In this document: piece by piece, positions 24,963 through 33,483 of the stretch | How positions within the stretch are numbered: the stretch's first letter is position 1 | Layout: each line of letters opens with the position of its first letter | From: Roseovarius sp. MMSF_3359 | GTDB taxonomy: Bacteria; Pseudomonadota; Alphaproteobacteria; Rhodobacterales; Rhodobacteraceae | Reading direction: 5' to 3' | NCBI RefSeq assembly: GCF_030733385.1 | Contig: NZ_JASHJC010000013.1 | Coordinates: 62,001-126,000, forward strand | Length of the DNA stretch: 64,000 nt | The notes under the pieces: generated by a model | What the model saw: only the letters and a program-made list of their open reading frames with translations | Told to the model about the DNA's origin: nothing | Database searches by the model: none | Made by a program: the position numbers and the translations under genes

Positions 24963-25063
24963 TCAAAGACGGTCGGAGCCTTTGAATGTCCGGTTTGGTT
25001 GATAAGGGGTCAACTTGTGCCTAAGCTGCCTTGGAGCGTTTCAGCGATGTTGGGAATGCAATA

Positions 25064-25915
25064 ATGTTCAACCCCGCCGCAGTTTTATCTGCTGCTTTTG
25101 GCGATCATCTTGCTGAAACTTACCTGCAGGTCTTTCCGGATCAGAAACCGCAATACGCCGATTTCTTGAACCATATGGCGCGCGAGGCGCTTGAACATAT
25201 CAGTAGGTCCGACGCCCCCTATCATAATTCAGAACATACGATGATGGTCACGCTGGTGGGCGAGCAGATCATCCGGGGGAAGCACAAAACGGACACCGTG
25301 GAGCCAGAGGATTGGGTGCATTACATCGTGGCACTTCTGCTCCATGACATCGGCTTTGCGCGGGGCGTTTGTGAGGGCGACATGGCCAAGGCGGTCGTTA
25401 TCAACGATAAGGGAGAGCGTTTTTGCCCACCCCGCGGCGCCACCGATGCCTCCCTGGGACCCTACCATGTTGACCGGGGCAAGATCTATGCCCGCAACCG
25501 CTTTGCGGCGTGTGAAGTCATTAACCCGGAACGTATCGCGAGAGCCATCGAATACACGCGCTTTCCCGTGCCGGATGACCCGGCTTATGCCAGTTTGGAC
25601 AGCGAACCCGCGCTGGTACGGGCCGCGGACCTGATTGGCCAAATTGCCGATCCTTACTATCTGCGCAAGGTAAGCGGACTATACAACGAGTTCCTGGAAA
25701 CCGGCTTTGCAGAGACACTTGGATGCCAGTCTCCCATGGATTTGGTAGAGCTTTTCCCAAGCTTTTTCAGCGAGCAAGTAGAGCCACTCATTGGTCCGGC
25801 CCTTGAGCATTTAAGGCAAACCCCGGACGGCAAAGAAGTGATTGCAGAGCTCTACAATCGTGTGTCCGAAGCCTCTGGGCGCGACAACAAACTCGGACCG
25901 TTCGCGGGTCCTTAG
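25064..25915 (+). CDS. HD-domain phosphohydrolase resembling class I cyclic-nucleotide phosphodiesterase
   Basis: 283 aa (an in-frame TTG 11 codons upstream is an alternative start). The metal-binding pattern YHNSEHTMMV, then LLLHDIGFARG about 35 residues later, matches the HN-x2-H and HD elements of class I PDEs (catalytic His in YHN). Later Asp-rich sequence (VRAADLIGQIADP) supplies another metal ligand position. With adenylate cyclases on one side and a cyclic-nucleotide-binding protein on the other, cAMP hydrolysis is the most likely role (inference). Confidence 0.75.
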   Translation: MFNPAAVLSAAFGDHLAETYLQVFPDQKPQYADFLNHMAREALEHISRSDAPYHNSEHTMMVTLVGEQIIRGKHKTDTVEPEDWVHYIVALLLHDIGFARGVCEGDMAKAVVINDKGERFCPPRGATDASLGPYHVDRGKIYARNRFAACEVINPERIARAIEYTRFPVPDDPAYASLDSEPALVRAADLIGQIADPYYLRKVSGLYNEFLETGFAETLGCQSPMDLVELFPSFFSEQVEPLIGPALEHLRQTPDGKEVIAELYNRVSEASGRDNKLGPFAGP

Positions 25916-25967
25916 AACTCGCGGCTTGGTGTCGCCGATGAACAATGTAACCTTGGTATGTTGAAGG

Positions 25968-26591
25968 CTAAGCCTCCTGCGTATGCGCAGCATTCGCCAC
26001 AAGCCGCTTGGTGACGAGGCGCATCACCGACATCGCAAACTTGGGGTCTTCATACTGCAACCGCGCAAAGCGTTTCTCGTTGACCTCGTAAACAACCGTA
26101 TCCTCCACGCACCGCACCGTCGCCATGCGCACCGCACTGCTGTTGAAGAACGCCATTTCACCAAAGATATTCCCCGCGGGCACAGTCACATCCTGCCCTT
26201 CAATTTCAACAAGGCCCTCGGCCAGATAATAGAGGCTGTCAACCGGATCGCCCTTTTCGAAAAGGACGTCGCCCGCCTGGATGTCGCGTCGTTTGCCATA
26301 GGCCATGGCGGCGGAGAAATCAGCCTCCGAGTCGTCCGTCATATGCGTCACCAACCTGCGCAGCGCGATGAGTTCATAGAGGCGATAGGCGTTGACGCAA
26401 AGCAAGACGACTTCAATCGCCAGAAGCGGCCAGATCTGAAACAGGGCGCTATAGATGATGAAGCAGACCGACGACAAAATCACCAGGACCCGCAGCCAGA
26501 TCATCGAATTCATCGACAGTGTTGCCAACTTGAACAGAACAGCGAGCCAGCCAACGGCCTCAATCATGTAGTTTGTGGTGATAGATTCCAT
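25968..26591 (-). CDS. Membrane protein with C-terminal cyclic-nucleotide-binding domain
   Basis: 207 aa. Three probable transmembrane helices (about 9-72) are followed by a cNMP-binding beta-barrel (about 95-200): IQAGDVLFEKGDPVDSLYYL, then the phosphate-binding cassette GNIFGEMAFFNSSAVRMATV with the Glu and Arg that hold the cyclic phosphate and ribose. There is no DNA-binding domain. The layout of three helices then a cNMP domain resembles Popeye-type proteins. It is convergent with the PDE-like gene and upstream of the MATE gene on the same strand, so it is a likely membrane-located cAMP receptor. Confidence 0.85.
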   Translation of the reverse strand: MESITTNYMIEAVGWLAVLFKLATLSMNSMIWLRVLVILSSVCFIIYSALFQIWPLLAIEVVLLCVNAYRLYELIALRRLVTHMTDDSEADFSAAMAYGKRRDIQAGDVLFEKGDPVDSLYYLAEGLVEIEGQDVTVPAGNIFGEMAFFNSSAVRMATVRCVEDTVVYEVNEKRFARLQYEDPKFAMSVMRLVTKRLVANAAHTQEA

Positions 26592-26708
26592 TGGCTTGCT
26601 CTCCTAATGCGCCTGTCGCGCCAATATACAGGTCAGGGTTTTGTTGTCGCGTCTATGCGGACATGTACGGGTTTAGTTAATGTTTGGCATTTGGTCTCAC
26701 GGTCAGGA

Positions 26709-28127
26709 TTATTTGTCTTCCAAATGCTTGTGCAAGGTATGGGCAATGAGGCTGCCATGACCAAAAAGCGCGCTGTGGCTGCGATGGCGCATGTTTTCCT
26801 GCGGCGGGTTCTTTATCAACCGCCAGCCCAGCCATAACGCGACGGATGCGAAGATGACGCTGCCAAGCGCCTGCCCGATCAAAACCCCCTGCGCCCCCAT
26901 CAGGATCCCGCCGACGACGACAAACGGCCAGGTGCCCAGGGTGTGCTGTCCCCAACTCAACCACGTCGAATAAGACGGGCGGCCCAGCGTGTTGAATGAC
27001 GCGCTTGCTACAAATACCGAGCCGCTAAAAAACGCGGACAGCGCCACCGGGAAGCAATAGAGGTAAATCAGCTCCCTCGTCAGGTTCTGGGCACTGAAGA
27101 GATCGGCAATCGGGCCACGGAGGGCAAACAATATCAGGGTGATGCACAGTACATAGATCGCCACAAAAGTGATGGCATCGAGATACGCGCGTCTGACCCG
27201 ATCCACATGACCGGCCCCGAAATTCTGCCCGATGATCGGCCCGATGGCCCCCGATAGCGCCCAAATGACCGAAAAGGCAACGGGCGTCATCCGGCCGATC
27301 ACAGCCATCCCGGCCACCGCCTCTGGTCCGAATTTTGACATTTCGCGGGTCACGATCGCCGTGCCGATGGGTGTGGCAACATTGGCCAAAACGGCGCGGC
27401 TGGCGAAATGGGTCACCGTCTGGAGGTCGCGCCAAAGCAGGCGCAGGCTTGGGCGAACGAACGCATTGTGCTTGCGCAAGGCCGGATAAAGGGCAAGCCC
27501 GAGCGTCACGAACCGCGCCGCCACCGTGGCCCAGGCAGCCCCTGGCAAACCCATTCCCAGGGCAAAGATGAAAATTGGGTCAAGCACCCCATTGGTCAGC
27601 GCCCCGAAGAGAGATGGATACATCGCCAGCCGATGCTCACCGTAGCACCGCAAAGACGCGACAGTCACCATGGACAGACCCGATACCCAAGTGAAGGGCA
27701 CGACAATCCAGAGATAGGTTGCCGCCAGCTCCGCCACCTGTCCCGTGGCCCCGAGAAGGCCCACGAAGAACTCGACATTGATCAATAGAATCAAAGGAAT
27801 GGCGATTCCGGTCAGCATCACGAGCATCGCCGTACTTGTGGCGTATTCGCGCGCCTCCAGCTCATCATCCTCGCCGATGGATCGCGACACCAAAACGCCT
27901 GCCGCGACCGACAGGCCGATATTGATCGCGCTGGTAAAGAACATGAGGGCGCTGGCATAACCCGCCGCAGCGGCCATTTCCTCGTAGCCCAGCATCGAGA
28001 TGAATATCAGGTCAATCAGATCGACCGCATAGATCGCCATCAGGCCGATGCTGGCCGTAAATGAAGAGACCGAAACGTGACGCATGATACTGCCGGTCGT
28101 GTACTTCGCGGTTTTCCCGGTCGTCAT
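26709..28127 (-). CDS. MATE-family efflux transporter
   Basis: About 472 aa with twelve membrane segments and MATE patterns (GVLDPIFIFALGMGLPGAAWATVAAR; PIIGQNFGAGHVDRVRRA). It should export a cationic or amphipathic compound with H+ or Na+. ATG at 28127 is chosen; a GTG 24 codons earlier adds a hydrophilic tail. It lies 117 nt upstream of the cyclic-nucleotide-binding protein gene on the same strand, a possible regulatory pairing. Confidence 0.9.
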   Translation of the reverse strand: MTTGKTAKYTTGSIMRHVSVSSFTASIGLMAIYAVDLIDLIFISMLGYEEMAAAAGYASALMFFTSAINIGLSVAAGVLVSRSIGEDDELEAREYATSTAMLVMLTGIAIPLILLINVEFFVGLLGATGQVAELAATYLWIVVPFTWVSGLSMVTVASLRCYGEHRLAMYPSLFGALTNGVLDPIFIFALGMGLPGAAWATVAARFVTLGLALYPALRKHNAFVRPSLRLLWRDLQTVTHFASRAVLANVATPIGTAIVTREMSKFGPEAVAGMAVIGRMTPVAFSVIWALSGAIGPIIGQNFGAGHVDRVRRAYLDAITFVAIYVLCITLILFALRGPIADLFSAQNLTRELIYLYCFPVALSAFFSGSVFVASASFNTLGRPSYSTWLSWGQHTLGTWPFVVVGGILMGAQGVLIGQALGSVIFASVALWLGWRLIKNPPQENMRHRSHSALFGHGSLIAHTLHKHLEDK

Positions 28128-28627
28128 CTCTGGTCTTTCGTAATTTGAACCGTCATCGGCAATAAAACTCTCTTGGGGCGCATAATTTCCCCGCTGCACA
28201 CAACCAGTTTACAAAGATTAATCAAATGCGGGTAGCCTCGAGTTTCCGAGGCCCCAAAGCCGCTCGACCTCTTCCATTAGCTCAGAGAAATCCTTCGCGG
28301 TGAAGGGATGATCAAGTCAATACCGGCTCAACGCCGGCATTCGCTCTGCAGTGTAGCACCGTGGCCCCGCCTCTGAGCTAAAATTCTCTGGGGGCTTGGC
28401 GGATCAGGGGTTTCGTCATGGACACGCCCGACCTACCCTCCATTTGCGCTTTCGAAATGCCAATTAGATCCAACAAGGGCAAAGATGCTCCAGATGCGAC
28501 ATCTGTTGTTTGCGACCCTTGGATAAATACTTTGAGGAACGCTTCCCCGCGTTTATCATGCAAAAGGGCGTTCCCGTCGGGCAATGCCGGTTGAACAGTG
28601 CTATTGACGTCGAAGAGAGATCCAAAG
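28128..28627. other. Intergenic region between divergent MATE and ferredoxin-cyclase genes
   Basis: About 500 nt. A small hairpin (GCCTCG, 6-nt loop, CGAGGC; 28235-28252) is present without a T-run. A minus-strand frame of 85 codons (28378-28635) overlaps the next gene's start and lacks good coding character. No clear promoter was identified. Confidence 0.4.
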
Positions 28628-30322
28628 TTGGACACTCCTGACCAGCCGACCTCCGACTCGGCGATAAGGCGGACCTTTTATGTGCCGCAGCTACGCATCG
28701 CGTCGGGGCTGATCCTTTTCACCTTTGCCATCACCCACTTCATCAATCACGCTCTGGGCTTGGTCTCGCTTGATACCATGCAGGCGGGTCAGGACATCAG
28801 GGTGTGGGTGACGCAAAGCGCGGCGGGAACGGCGCTGCTGATTACGGCCGCGACAGTTCACTTCGTGCTGGGCATCGCGAAATTCATCGGAACGCGCACC
28901 TGGCGACTCGGAAGACGGGATTTCATTCAATTGATCTTCGGGCTTCTTATCCCCCTATTCCTGATCCGTCATGTGCTCGGCACCCGCGGCGTTCAAGAGA
29001 TGTTTGGCATCGAGGCCGACTATACCTATGCCATGTGGGCCATGTGGCCGAATGAGGCGCTGTCGCAGGCCTTGCTGATGACGCTTGTCTGGGTTCACGG
29101 CTGTATCGGCATGCATCACTGGCTGATCGTCCGAGCTTGGTACCGCCGGTCACTCTGGCTCTGGTACGGGTTGGCGGTGGGCATACCCGCATTGGCCTAT
29201 GCAGGCTATGTCGCCGCAGGCCGGGTCAGTGCGTTGCAGTCAAGCTATTCCAACCCGTTCTCGGCAGAGCAATATGCGACGTTCGTGTCGACGCTTCAGG
29301 CGACCAACACAGTTTACTACGCCATCCTCGCGGGCGCCTTGGGGATATGGCTGCTGCTGTTGACGAGGCAGCGTTTTTCCGGACGCGTTATCGTCACTTA
29401 CGCCAATGGCCCCATCATCCCGGCATCCCGAGGGCTTTCAGTGCTGGACATCAGCCGGATCAATCGTGTCCCACACGCCTCGGTCTGCGGCGGGCGGGCA
29501 CGATGCTCCACTTGCCGCGTTCGGGTGATCGAGGGCCACGAGATGTTGCCTCCGCCAACCGAGATCGAAACCACGGTGCTAAAGCGGGTCGCAGCGCCGG
29601 CAAATGTCCGGCTGGCCTGTCAATTGCGCCCGACCGCCAATCTGACCATCTCGACGCTGATGCCGGGCAACATAGACGCTACGCGCGGGGTCGCGATTGA
29701 TCGCTACCATTGGGGCGTCGAACGGGACGCAACGATCCTGTTCTGCGATCTGCGCGGATTTACGAAGATGTCCGAGGGCAAGCTATCCTACGATGTGGTT
29801 TTTCTCCTGAACCAGTTCCTCGGTCGGATGGCCGAGGCCATTCAGGATTCCGGCGGGTATGTCGACAAGTTCATGGGCGACGGGATCATGGCGATCTTCG
29901 GGATGGAGACGTCGATTCAAGACAGTGCGGTTCGCGCGATCAAGGCTGCACGGGCGATGGGCGGCGTTCTCGACGGACTCAATCAAAGCCTGCAAGAGGA
30001 ACTTCCGGAGCCGCTTCAGATCGGGATCGGGTTGAATACCGGACCCGTGGTTCTGGGCCGCATCGGGGCGGGTCACAGAACCGACGCCGCGGCGCGTATC
30101 ACGGCACTTGGGGAAACGGTGAACACGGCAAGCCGCCTGGAGGGGCTAACAAAATCGATGGAAGTACAGATCATCGTCTCAAACACAACGATTGCAGCGT
30201 CAGGTCTGACCCCCGGCGACAAGATGGCGCGCCAGAGTGTCGATGTCAGAGGGCTCAGCCAGCCGATCATCGTCTACACCGTCAAGCGGGCAACCGACCT
30301 GCCCTCTTCGGAAAGCCCCTGA
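28628..30322 (+). CDS. Membrane-ferredoxin-adenylate cyclase fusion
   Basis: About 564 aa from a TTG at 28628 (GAAGAGAGA upstream); GTG at 28598 is an alternative. Residues below are counted from that GTG. Region 30-255 has five or six membrane helices with several intramembrane His (47, 51, 88, 125, 167, 173, 174), resembling a haem-b succinate dehydrogenase anchor. Region 262-355 is a [2Fe-2S] ferredoxin domain with Cys297, 303, 306 and 341. Region 372-565 is a class III cyclase with FCDLRGFT, KFMGDGIMAIF and NTASR, catalytically complete. It probably couples membrane redox state or electron flow to cAMP output; related ferredoxin-cyclases are known in alphaproteobacteria. Confidence 0.9.
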   Translation: MDTPDQPTSDSAIRRTFYVPQLRIASGLILFTFAITHFINHALGLVSLDTMQAGQDIRVWVTQSAAGTALLITAATVHFVLGIAKFIGTRTWRLGRRDFIQLIFGLLIPLFLIRHVLGTRGVQEMFGIEADYTYAMWAMWPNEALSQALLMTLVWVHGCIGMHHWLIVRAWYRRSLWLWYGLAVGIPALAYAGYVAAGRVSALQSSYSNPFSAEQYATFVSTLQATNTVYYAILAGALGIWLLLLTRQRFSGRVIVTYANGPIIPASRGLSVLDISRINRVPHASVCGGRARCSTCRVRVIEGHEMLPPPTEIETTVLKRVAAPANVRLACQLRPTANLTISTLMPGNIDATRGVAIDRYHWGVERDATILFCDLRGFTKMSEGKLSYDVVFLLNQFLGRMAEAIQDSGGYVDKFMGDGIMAIFGMETSIQDSAVRAIKAARAMGGVLDGLNQSLQEELPEPLQIGIGLNTGPVVLGRIGAGHRTDAAARITALGETVNTASRLEGLTKSMEVQIIVSNTTIAASGLTPGDKMARQSVDVRGLSQPIIVYTVKRATDLPSSESP

Positions 30323-30454
30323 CCTTGCGCGACGGGTCAACCCAGCCCCCAACACCATTGGCACGGTCGTCTTGCGAAACCATATGGACCACCTGTAGCT
30401 CCAGGGCGATTTGGACAGATTCAACCAATTGTCCAGTTAACCAAGAACAAATCT

Positions 30455-30507
30455 AAACGTATTCGGGTAAAGTTTTCCGAAATATAAAGGGAAAACTTTA
30501 GACGTTT
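30455..30507. repeat. Long inverted repeat, regulatory hairpin or operator
   Basis: A perfect 11-bp inverted repeat (30468-30478 TAAAGTTTTCC with 30490-30500 GGAAAACTTTA) encloses 11 nt. An outer pair AAACGT (30455-30460) and ACGTTT (30502-30507) extends the symmetry. It lies between the cyclase gene and a small reading frame, in AT-rich sequence, without a terminal T-run. Confidence 0.6.
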
Positions 30508-30528
30508 CTTTCGTTTCTTGGAGTGAAC

Positions 30529-30768
30529 ATGGCAGCGACGCCAGAATATGCAGCCTTTGCCTTGGGCCTTAGCTTCGCAGCCACGCTTGAAAGCAGCAGG
30601 CACGGGCGCTGCAAAACTGACGAGGCAAAGACAACCTCATCCGCAGAAAGCGCCTTCCTATTTTGCGCCGCATTTCACCTTCTACGAAACCAACCGTCGT
30701 GCACCATCCACAGTGTCGAGGGGGCCGACATGAATTGCGGACCCAATGCTTATGAGAACGGCACATGA
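30529..30768 (+). CDS. Hypothetical small protein
   Basis: 79 aa, not recognised. The start ATG is preceded by CTTGGAG at 5 nt. Several Cys and a hydrophobic stretch (ESAFLFCAAFHLL). It lies directly after the long inverted repeat and 84 nt before the GNAT-like paralogue. Coding support is moderate only. Confidence 0.35.
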   Translation: MAATPEYAAFALGLSFAATLESSRHGRCKTDEAKTTSSAESAFLFCAAFHLLRNQPSCTIHSVEGADMNCGPNAYENGT

Positions 30769-30852
30769 GGGATGCGCCAAACTGAAAAACGAACTTACTG
30801 TTGACCGATTGACCGAGGTCAACAGCCAAACCGGGAAGAGAGGGCGAGCTCC

Positions 30853-31629
30853 ATGAGGACGTCACCAAAGAGACTTTTTGAACTAGTTACAAATATTTCG
30901 GGCGTCCTTCGCGATCTGGAACAGATGGGAATCCGTCTGGAGATTGGCGATGATTTCGCCAAGTACCGCACGTTGAGAAGCCAACTGCCAGATCGCGGGC
31001 CGATCTATCCGATGTTCGATGTCGCGAGTTCGTATATTGACGAGGGCAACGGGTTCTGGATCTGCGGGTTCGACCCCAGCGGCGAGCTGGTCCACACGCA
31101 GGCAGTACGCCTTCTCGATCTCGAGGGCGTTTCACTGGCCCAGCACCTGAATACCCACCGCCACAAGTACATCACCCCTGATTCAACCCCGGACCCAGAT
31201 CTCACGTTTTATTCAGGCCCCCAAGCACTCCAGACGATCACGGGCAAAGTCTGCTACCAGGGCGAATTCTGGCTTCGTGCCAGCGGTCTCGGCGGTCCGC
31301 GCAGCCACGGTGCGACGTCGCTGTTGTCACGCGTCCTGCTGGAGATCATGGTCGGCGCCTGGAACCCGGCCTTCGTGTTTGCGCTTGTCCCCCAAAGGCT
31401 TGCCGCCAAGGGCGCACATCTCCGCTATGGCTACAGCCATTGCGAACCCGGTCGCTGGCTGGGGCAGGACCAACAGGTAACGGAAGAAGACCATTTGATC
31501 TGGATGGGCGCCAAGGACATGGCAAATCTGCTCGCGCGGACACCACAGGGTGTTAGACGTCCGAACAGTGTTTCCAAGCTCCGGGTCGCCGGGCCCTCCA
31601 CCAAGACAAAGCACCATCTGCAAGCGTGA
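30853..31629 (+). CDS. Unknown GNAT-like protein, copy 2 of a paralogous pair
   Basis: 258 aa, collinear with the product of 14116-14904. Long identical blocks cover most of the central 200 residues (DRGPIYPMFDVASSYID, HLNTHRHKYITPD, LRYGYSHCEPGRWLG), while the N-terminal 30 and C-terminal 35 residues diverge. The GLGGPRSHGATSLLSRVLLE segment resembles a GNAT cofactor loop (inference). No MFS gene follows here, unlike copy 1. ATG at 30853 with a GAGAGGGCGAG ribosome site. Confidence 0.7.
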   Translation: MRTSPKRLFELVTNISGVLRDLEQMGIRLEIGDDFAKYRTLRSQLPDRGPIYPMFDVASSYIDEGNGFWICGFDPSGELVHTQAVRLLDLEGVSLAQHLNTHRHKYITPDSTPDPDLTFYSGPQALQTITGKVCYQGEFWLRASGLGGPRSHGATSLLSRVLLEIMVGAWNPAFVFALVPQRLAAKGAHLRYGYSHCEPGRWLGQDQQVTEEDHLIWMGAKDMANLLARTPQGVRRPNSVSKLRVAGPSTKTKHHLQA

Positions 31630-31908
31630 TGCGGCTTTCCGATGACGCCTGCAAAACAGACAAAGCTGTCGTGCCCGGCGGCTTGGCTTGCGGTACTGAC
31701 GCGGAATTCGGGTCTACTCGACCTGGCTGAGCCGTTTCCCGAAACGGTCGTTTGGGGAGAGCGCAACAGTACGAAAGAAATGCAGGGTTCTCGGGTCAAC
31801 GCCAACAGACACGATGCAAGTTCGGCATCGCGCCCTTTCGCTTGACGCGCGCCCCTTAGTTCTTCACTAAACGCAGGTCATAATTTTCAGCGGTGGCAGT
31901 CTTCAGCA

Positions 31909-33048
31909 ATGGCCGACAAAATTCTCGAAAAAGTAAACGATATCGTAAACGATGGCGCGAGAAATCTTGTTGACCGGCGGGTCATTTTCGAGCTTGCGGT
32001 ACTTGGTGTTCTGGCAAAAGAACATGTGCTGATGATCGGTCCTCCGGGGACGGGCAAATCGGCCGCGGTACGTGCCGTCGCCCAACGGTTTTCAGGCCGC
32101 CATTTTGAGTATTTGCTGGGCCGGTTTACGGAGCCAGCGGAATTGTTTGGTGCGCTCAGCATCGAGGCCCTTCGAGACGGGCGCGTCGAGGTGGTGACCG
32201 AAGGCATGCTGCCGGAGGCCAATGTTGCGTTTCTCGACGAGATCTTTCTGGGCTCGACCGCAATTCTGAACACGCTTCTCGGGCTGTTGAACGAGCGCGT
32301 CTACCGTCGCGGCGCACAACAGATTGACGTGCCGCTCTGGACTTGTTTCGCGGCCTCCAATGCCATGCCGGATGATCCCATGTTGGCGGCGTTTGCCGAC
32401 CGGTTTCTGATGACCACCTTTGTTGATCCGGTCGGCCTCGACAACGTGGCCAGCCTTCTTCGGTCAGGCTGGTCGCTGACCCAGGCCGTGGCACCCTCGG
32501 ACCCTGGCCAGGTCTTGACCGAAGCTGAAGTGCGGGACCTGGTTCAGCGCGTGCACGAGGTGGATCTTGACCAGATCATTGATCCCTTTTCGCAGATAGT
32601 CGGCAAACTGTCTGTCAGAGGCATCAGTTTTTCTGATCGCCGGATTGTTCGAGGTCAGAAGCTGATCGCCGCGGCTGCCGTTCTGGCAGGCCGACAACAG
32701 GCAACGCTGGCCGATTTGTGGCCGGTCGTCTTCATGGTGCAGGACCGCAGTTTGCAGGAGCAGGCCAAAGAGATTTTGGCGGAAGAGCTTCAACTGGCCG
32801 AAAACCCGGTTCTGGACCAGGCCGCCAAGACAGCCGCCTATGGCCCTGCCGCTTATGCCGCTGATCTTGCCAAATCCGCGCAGGAGCATCTCGACAACAA
32901 ACCGCAGTTGCGCGACGACCCTTCCTTCGAGCCCTGGTGTATCCGTGCCGAGAGCATGATTGCCCGCATTGATGCCGGGTTCGCAGAAGAAATGCGCCCC
33001 GAAACGCTTGCTTTGGCACGGTCGGCCCTTGTCGCAGCAATCCGCTAG
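31909..33048 (+). CDS. MoxR-type AAA+ ATPase of a ternary system
   Basis: 379 aa. Walker A GPPGTGKS (44-51), Walker B VAFLDEIF (about 105-112), sensor 1 region FAASNAMPDDP and the arginine-rich ADRF follow the MoxR/RavA plan, with a helical C-terminal part (about 220-379). First gene of a tight four-gene set; the next start is 9 nt downstream. In MoxR systems the ATPase works with a vWA protein on a protein target, probably remodelling the beta-propeller effector encoded downstream. Confidence 0.9.
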   Translation: MADKILEKVNDIVNDGARNLVDRRVIFELAVLGVLAKEHVLMIGPPGTGKSAAVRAVAQRFSGRHFEYLLGRFTEPAELFGALSIEALRDGRVEVVTEGMLPEANVAFLDEIFLGSTAILNTLLGLLNERVYRRGAQQIDVPLWTCFAASNAMPDDPMLAAFADRFLMTTFVDPVGLDNVASLLRSGWSLTQAVAPSDPGQVLTEAEVRDLVQRVHEVDLDQIIDPFSQIVGKLSVRGISFSDRRIVRGQKLIAAAAVLAGRQQATLADLWPVVFMVQDRSLQEQAKEILAEELQLAENPVLDQAAKTAAYGPAAYAADLAKSAQEHLDNKPQLRDDPSFEPWCIRAESMIARIDAGFAEEMRPETLALARSALVAAIR

Positions 33049-33057
33049 GATCGTGTC

Positions 33058-33483
33058 ATGGATCTGGCGGTCAAACTTGTCGATGATAGGGTACCCGCCA
33101 GGCCCTGCGGGTTGATCGCCGATATCGGGTTTCTGACCAAACTCGCACCGCGTGTCGCCGCTTTGGACGGTTTTCTGCTGGCCCGCCAAAACGCGAAATT
33201 CATCCTCTATCATCCCCATGCAACCGATCCTGATCTGCCATGGTTGGGGGACGATATCATTTACCTGAACCGGTATTCCCACGGCCTCTATGGTCCCGCC
33301 GGATCGCGCCTGAACATTCCCGCTCATCTGCTTGCGCAATTCCGGGTCGACATCACCTCTCGCAAGGGGTTCAAGGGTGACCTGCTGATGATGTCGGGTG
33401 ATGAGTTGAAGGTGGTGGACCTGTCACCTGCAATGCCCGTGCACCGCGTCGATCTGGATGCCACGATGGGGCAGGTAAATTGA
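33058..33483 (+). CDS. Small accessory protein of the MoxR-vWA-propeller system
   Basis: 141 aa, alpha/beta, no signal peptide or membrane helix. Visible features: GLIADIGFLTKLAPRVAALDG, YHPHATDPDLPWLGDDI and LLMMSGDELKVVDLSP. Likely one of the bpX-type domains defined for MoxR-vWA-beta-propeller ternary systems, judged by position and size; I cannot assign the subtype. Its stop overlaps the TTG start of the next gene, showing tight coupling. Confidence 0.7.
   Translation: MDLAVKLVDDRVPARPCGLIADIGFLTKLAPRVAALDGFLLARQNAKFILYHPHATDPDLPWLGDDIIYLNRYSHGLYGPAGSRLNIPAHLLAQFRVDITSRKGFKGDLLMMSGDELKVVDLSPAMPVHRVDLDATMGQVN

Noticed and set aside
28378-28635. 85-codon minus-strand frame before the ferredoxin-cyclase gene
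   Set aside because: Starts at GTG inside the start region of the cyclase gene, with no ribosome site or family match.
32464-33339. 291-codon minus-strand frame opposite the MoxR gene
   Set aside because: Antisense to Walker-motif-bearing coding sequence; no protein-like features.
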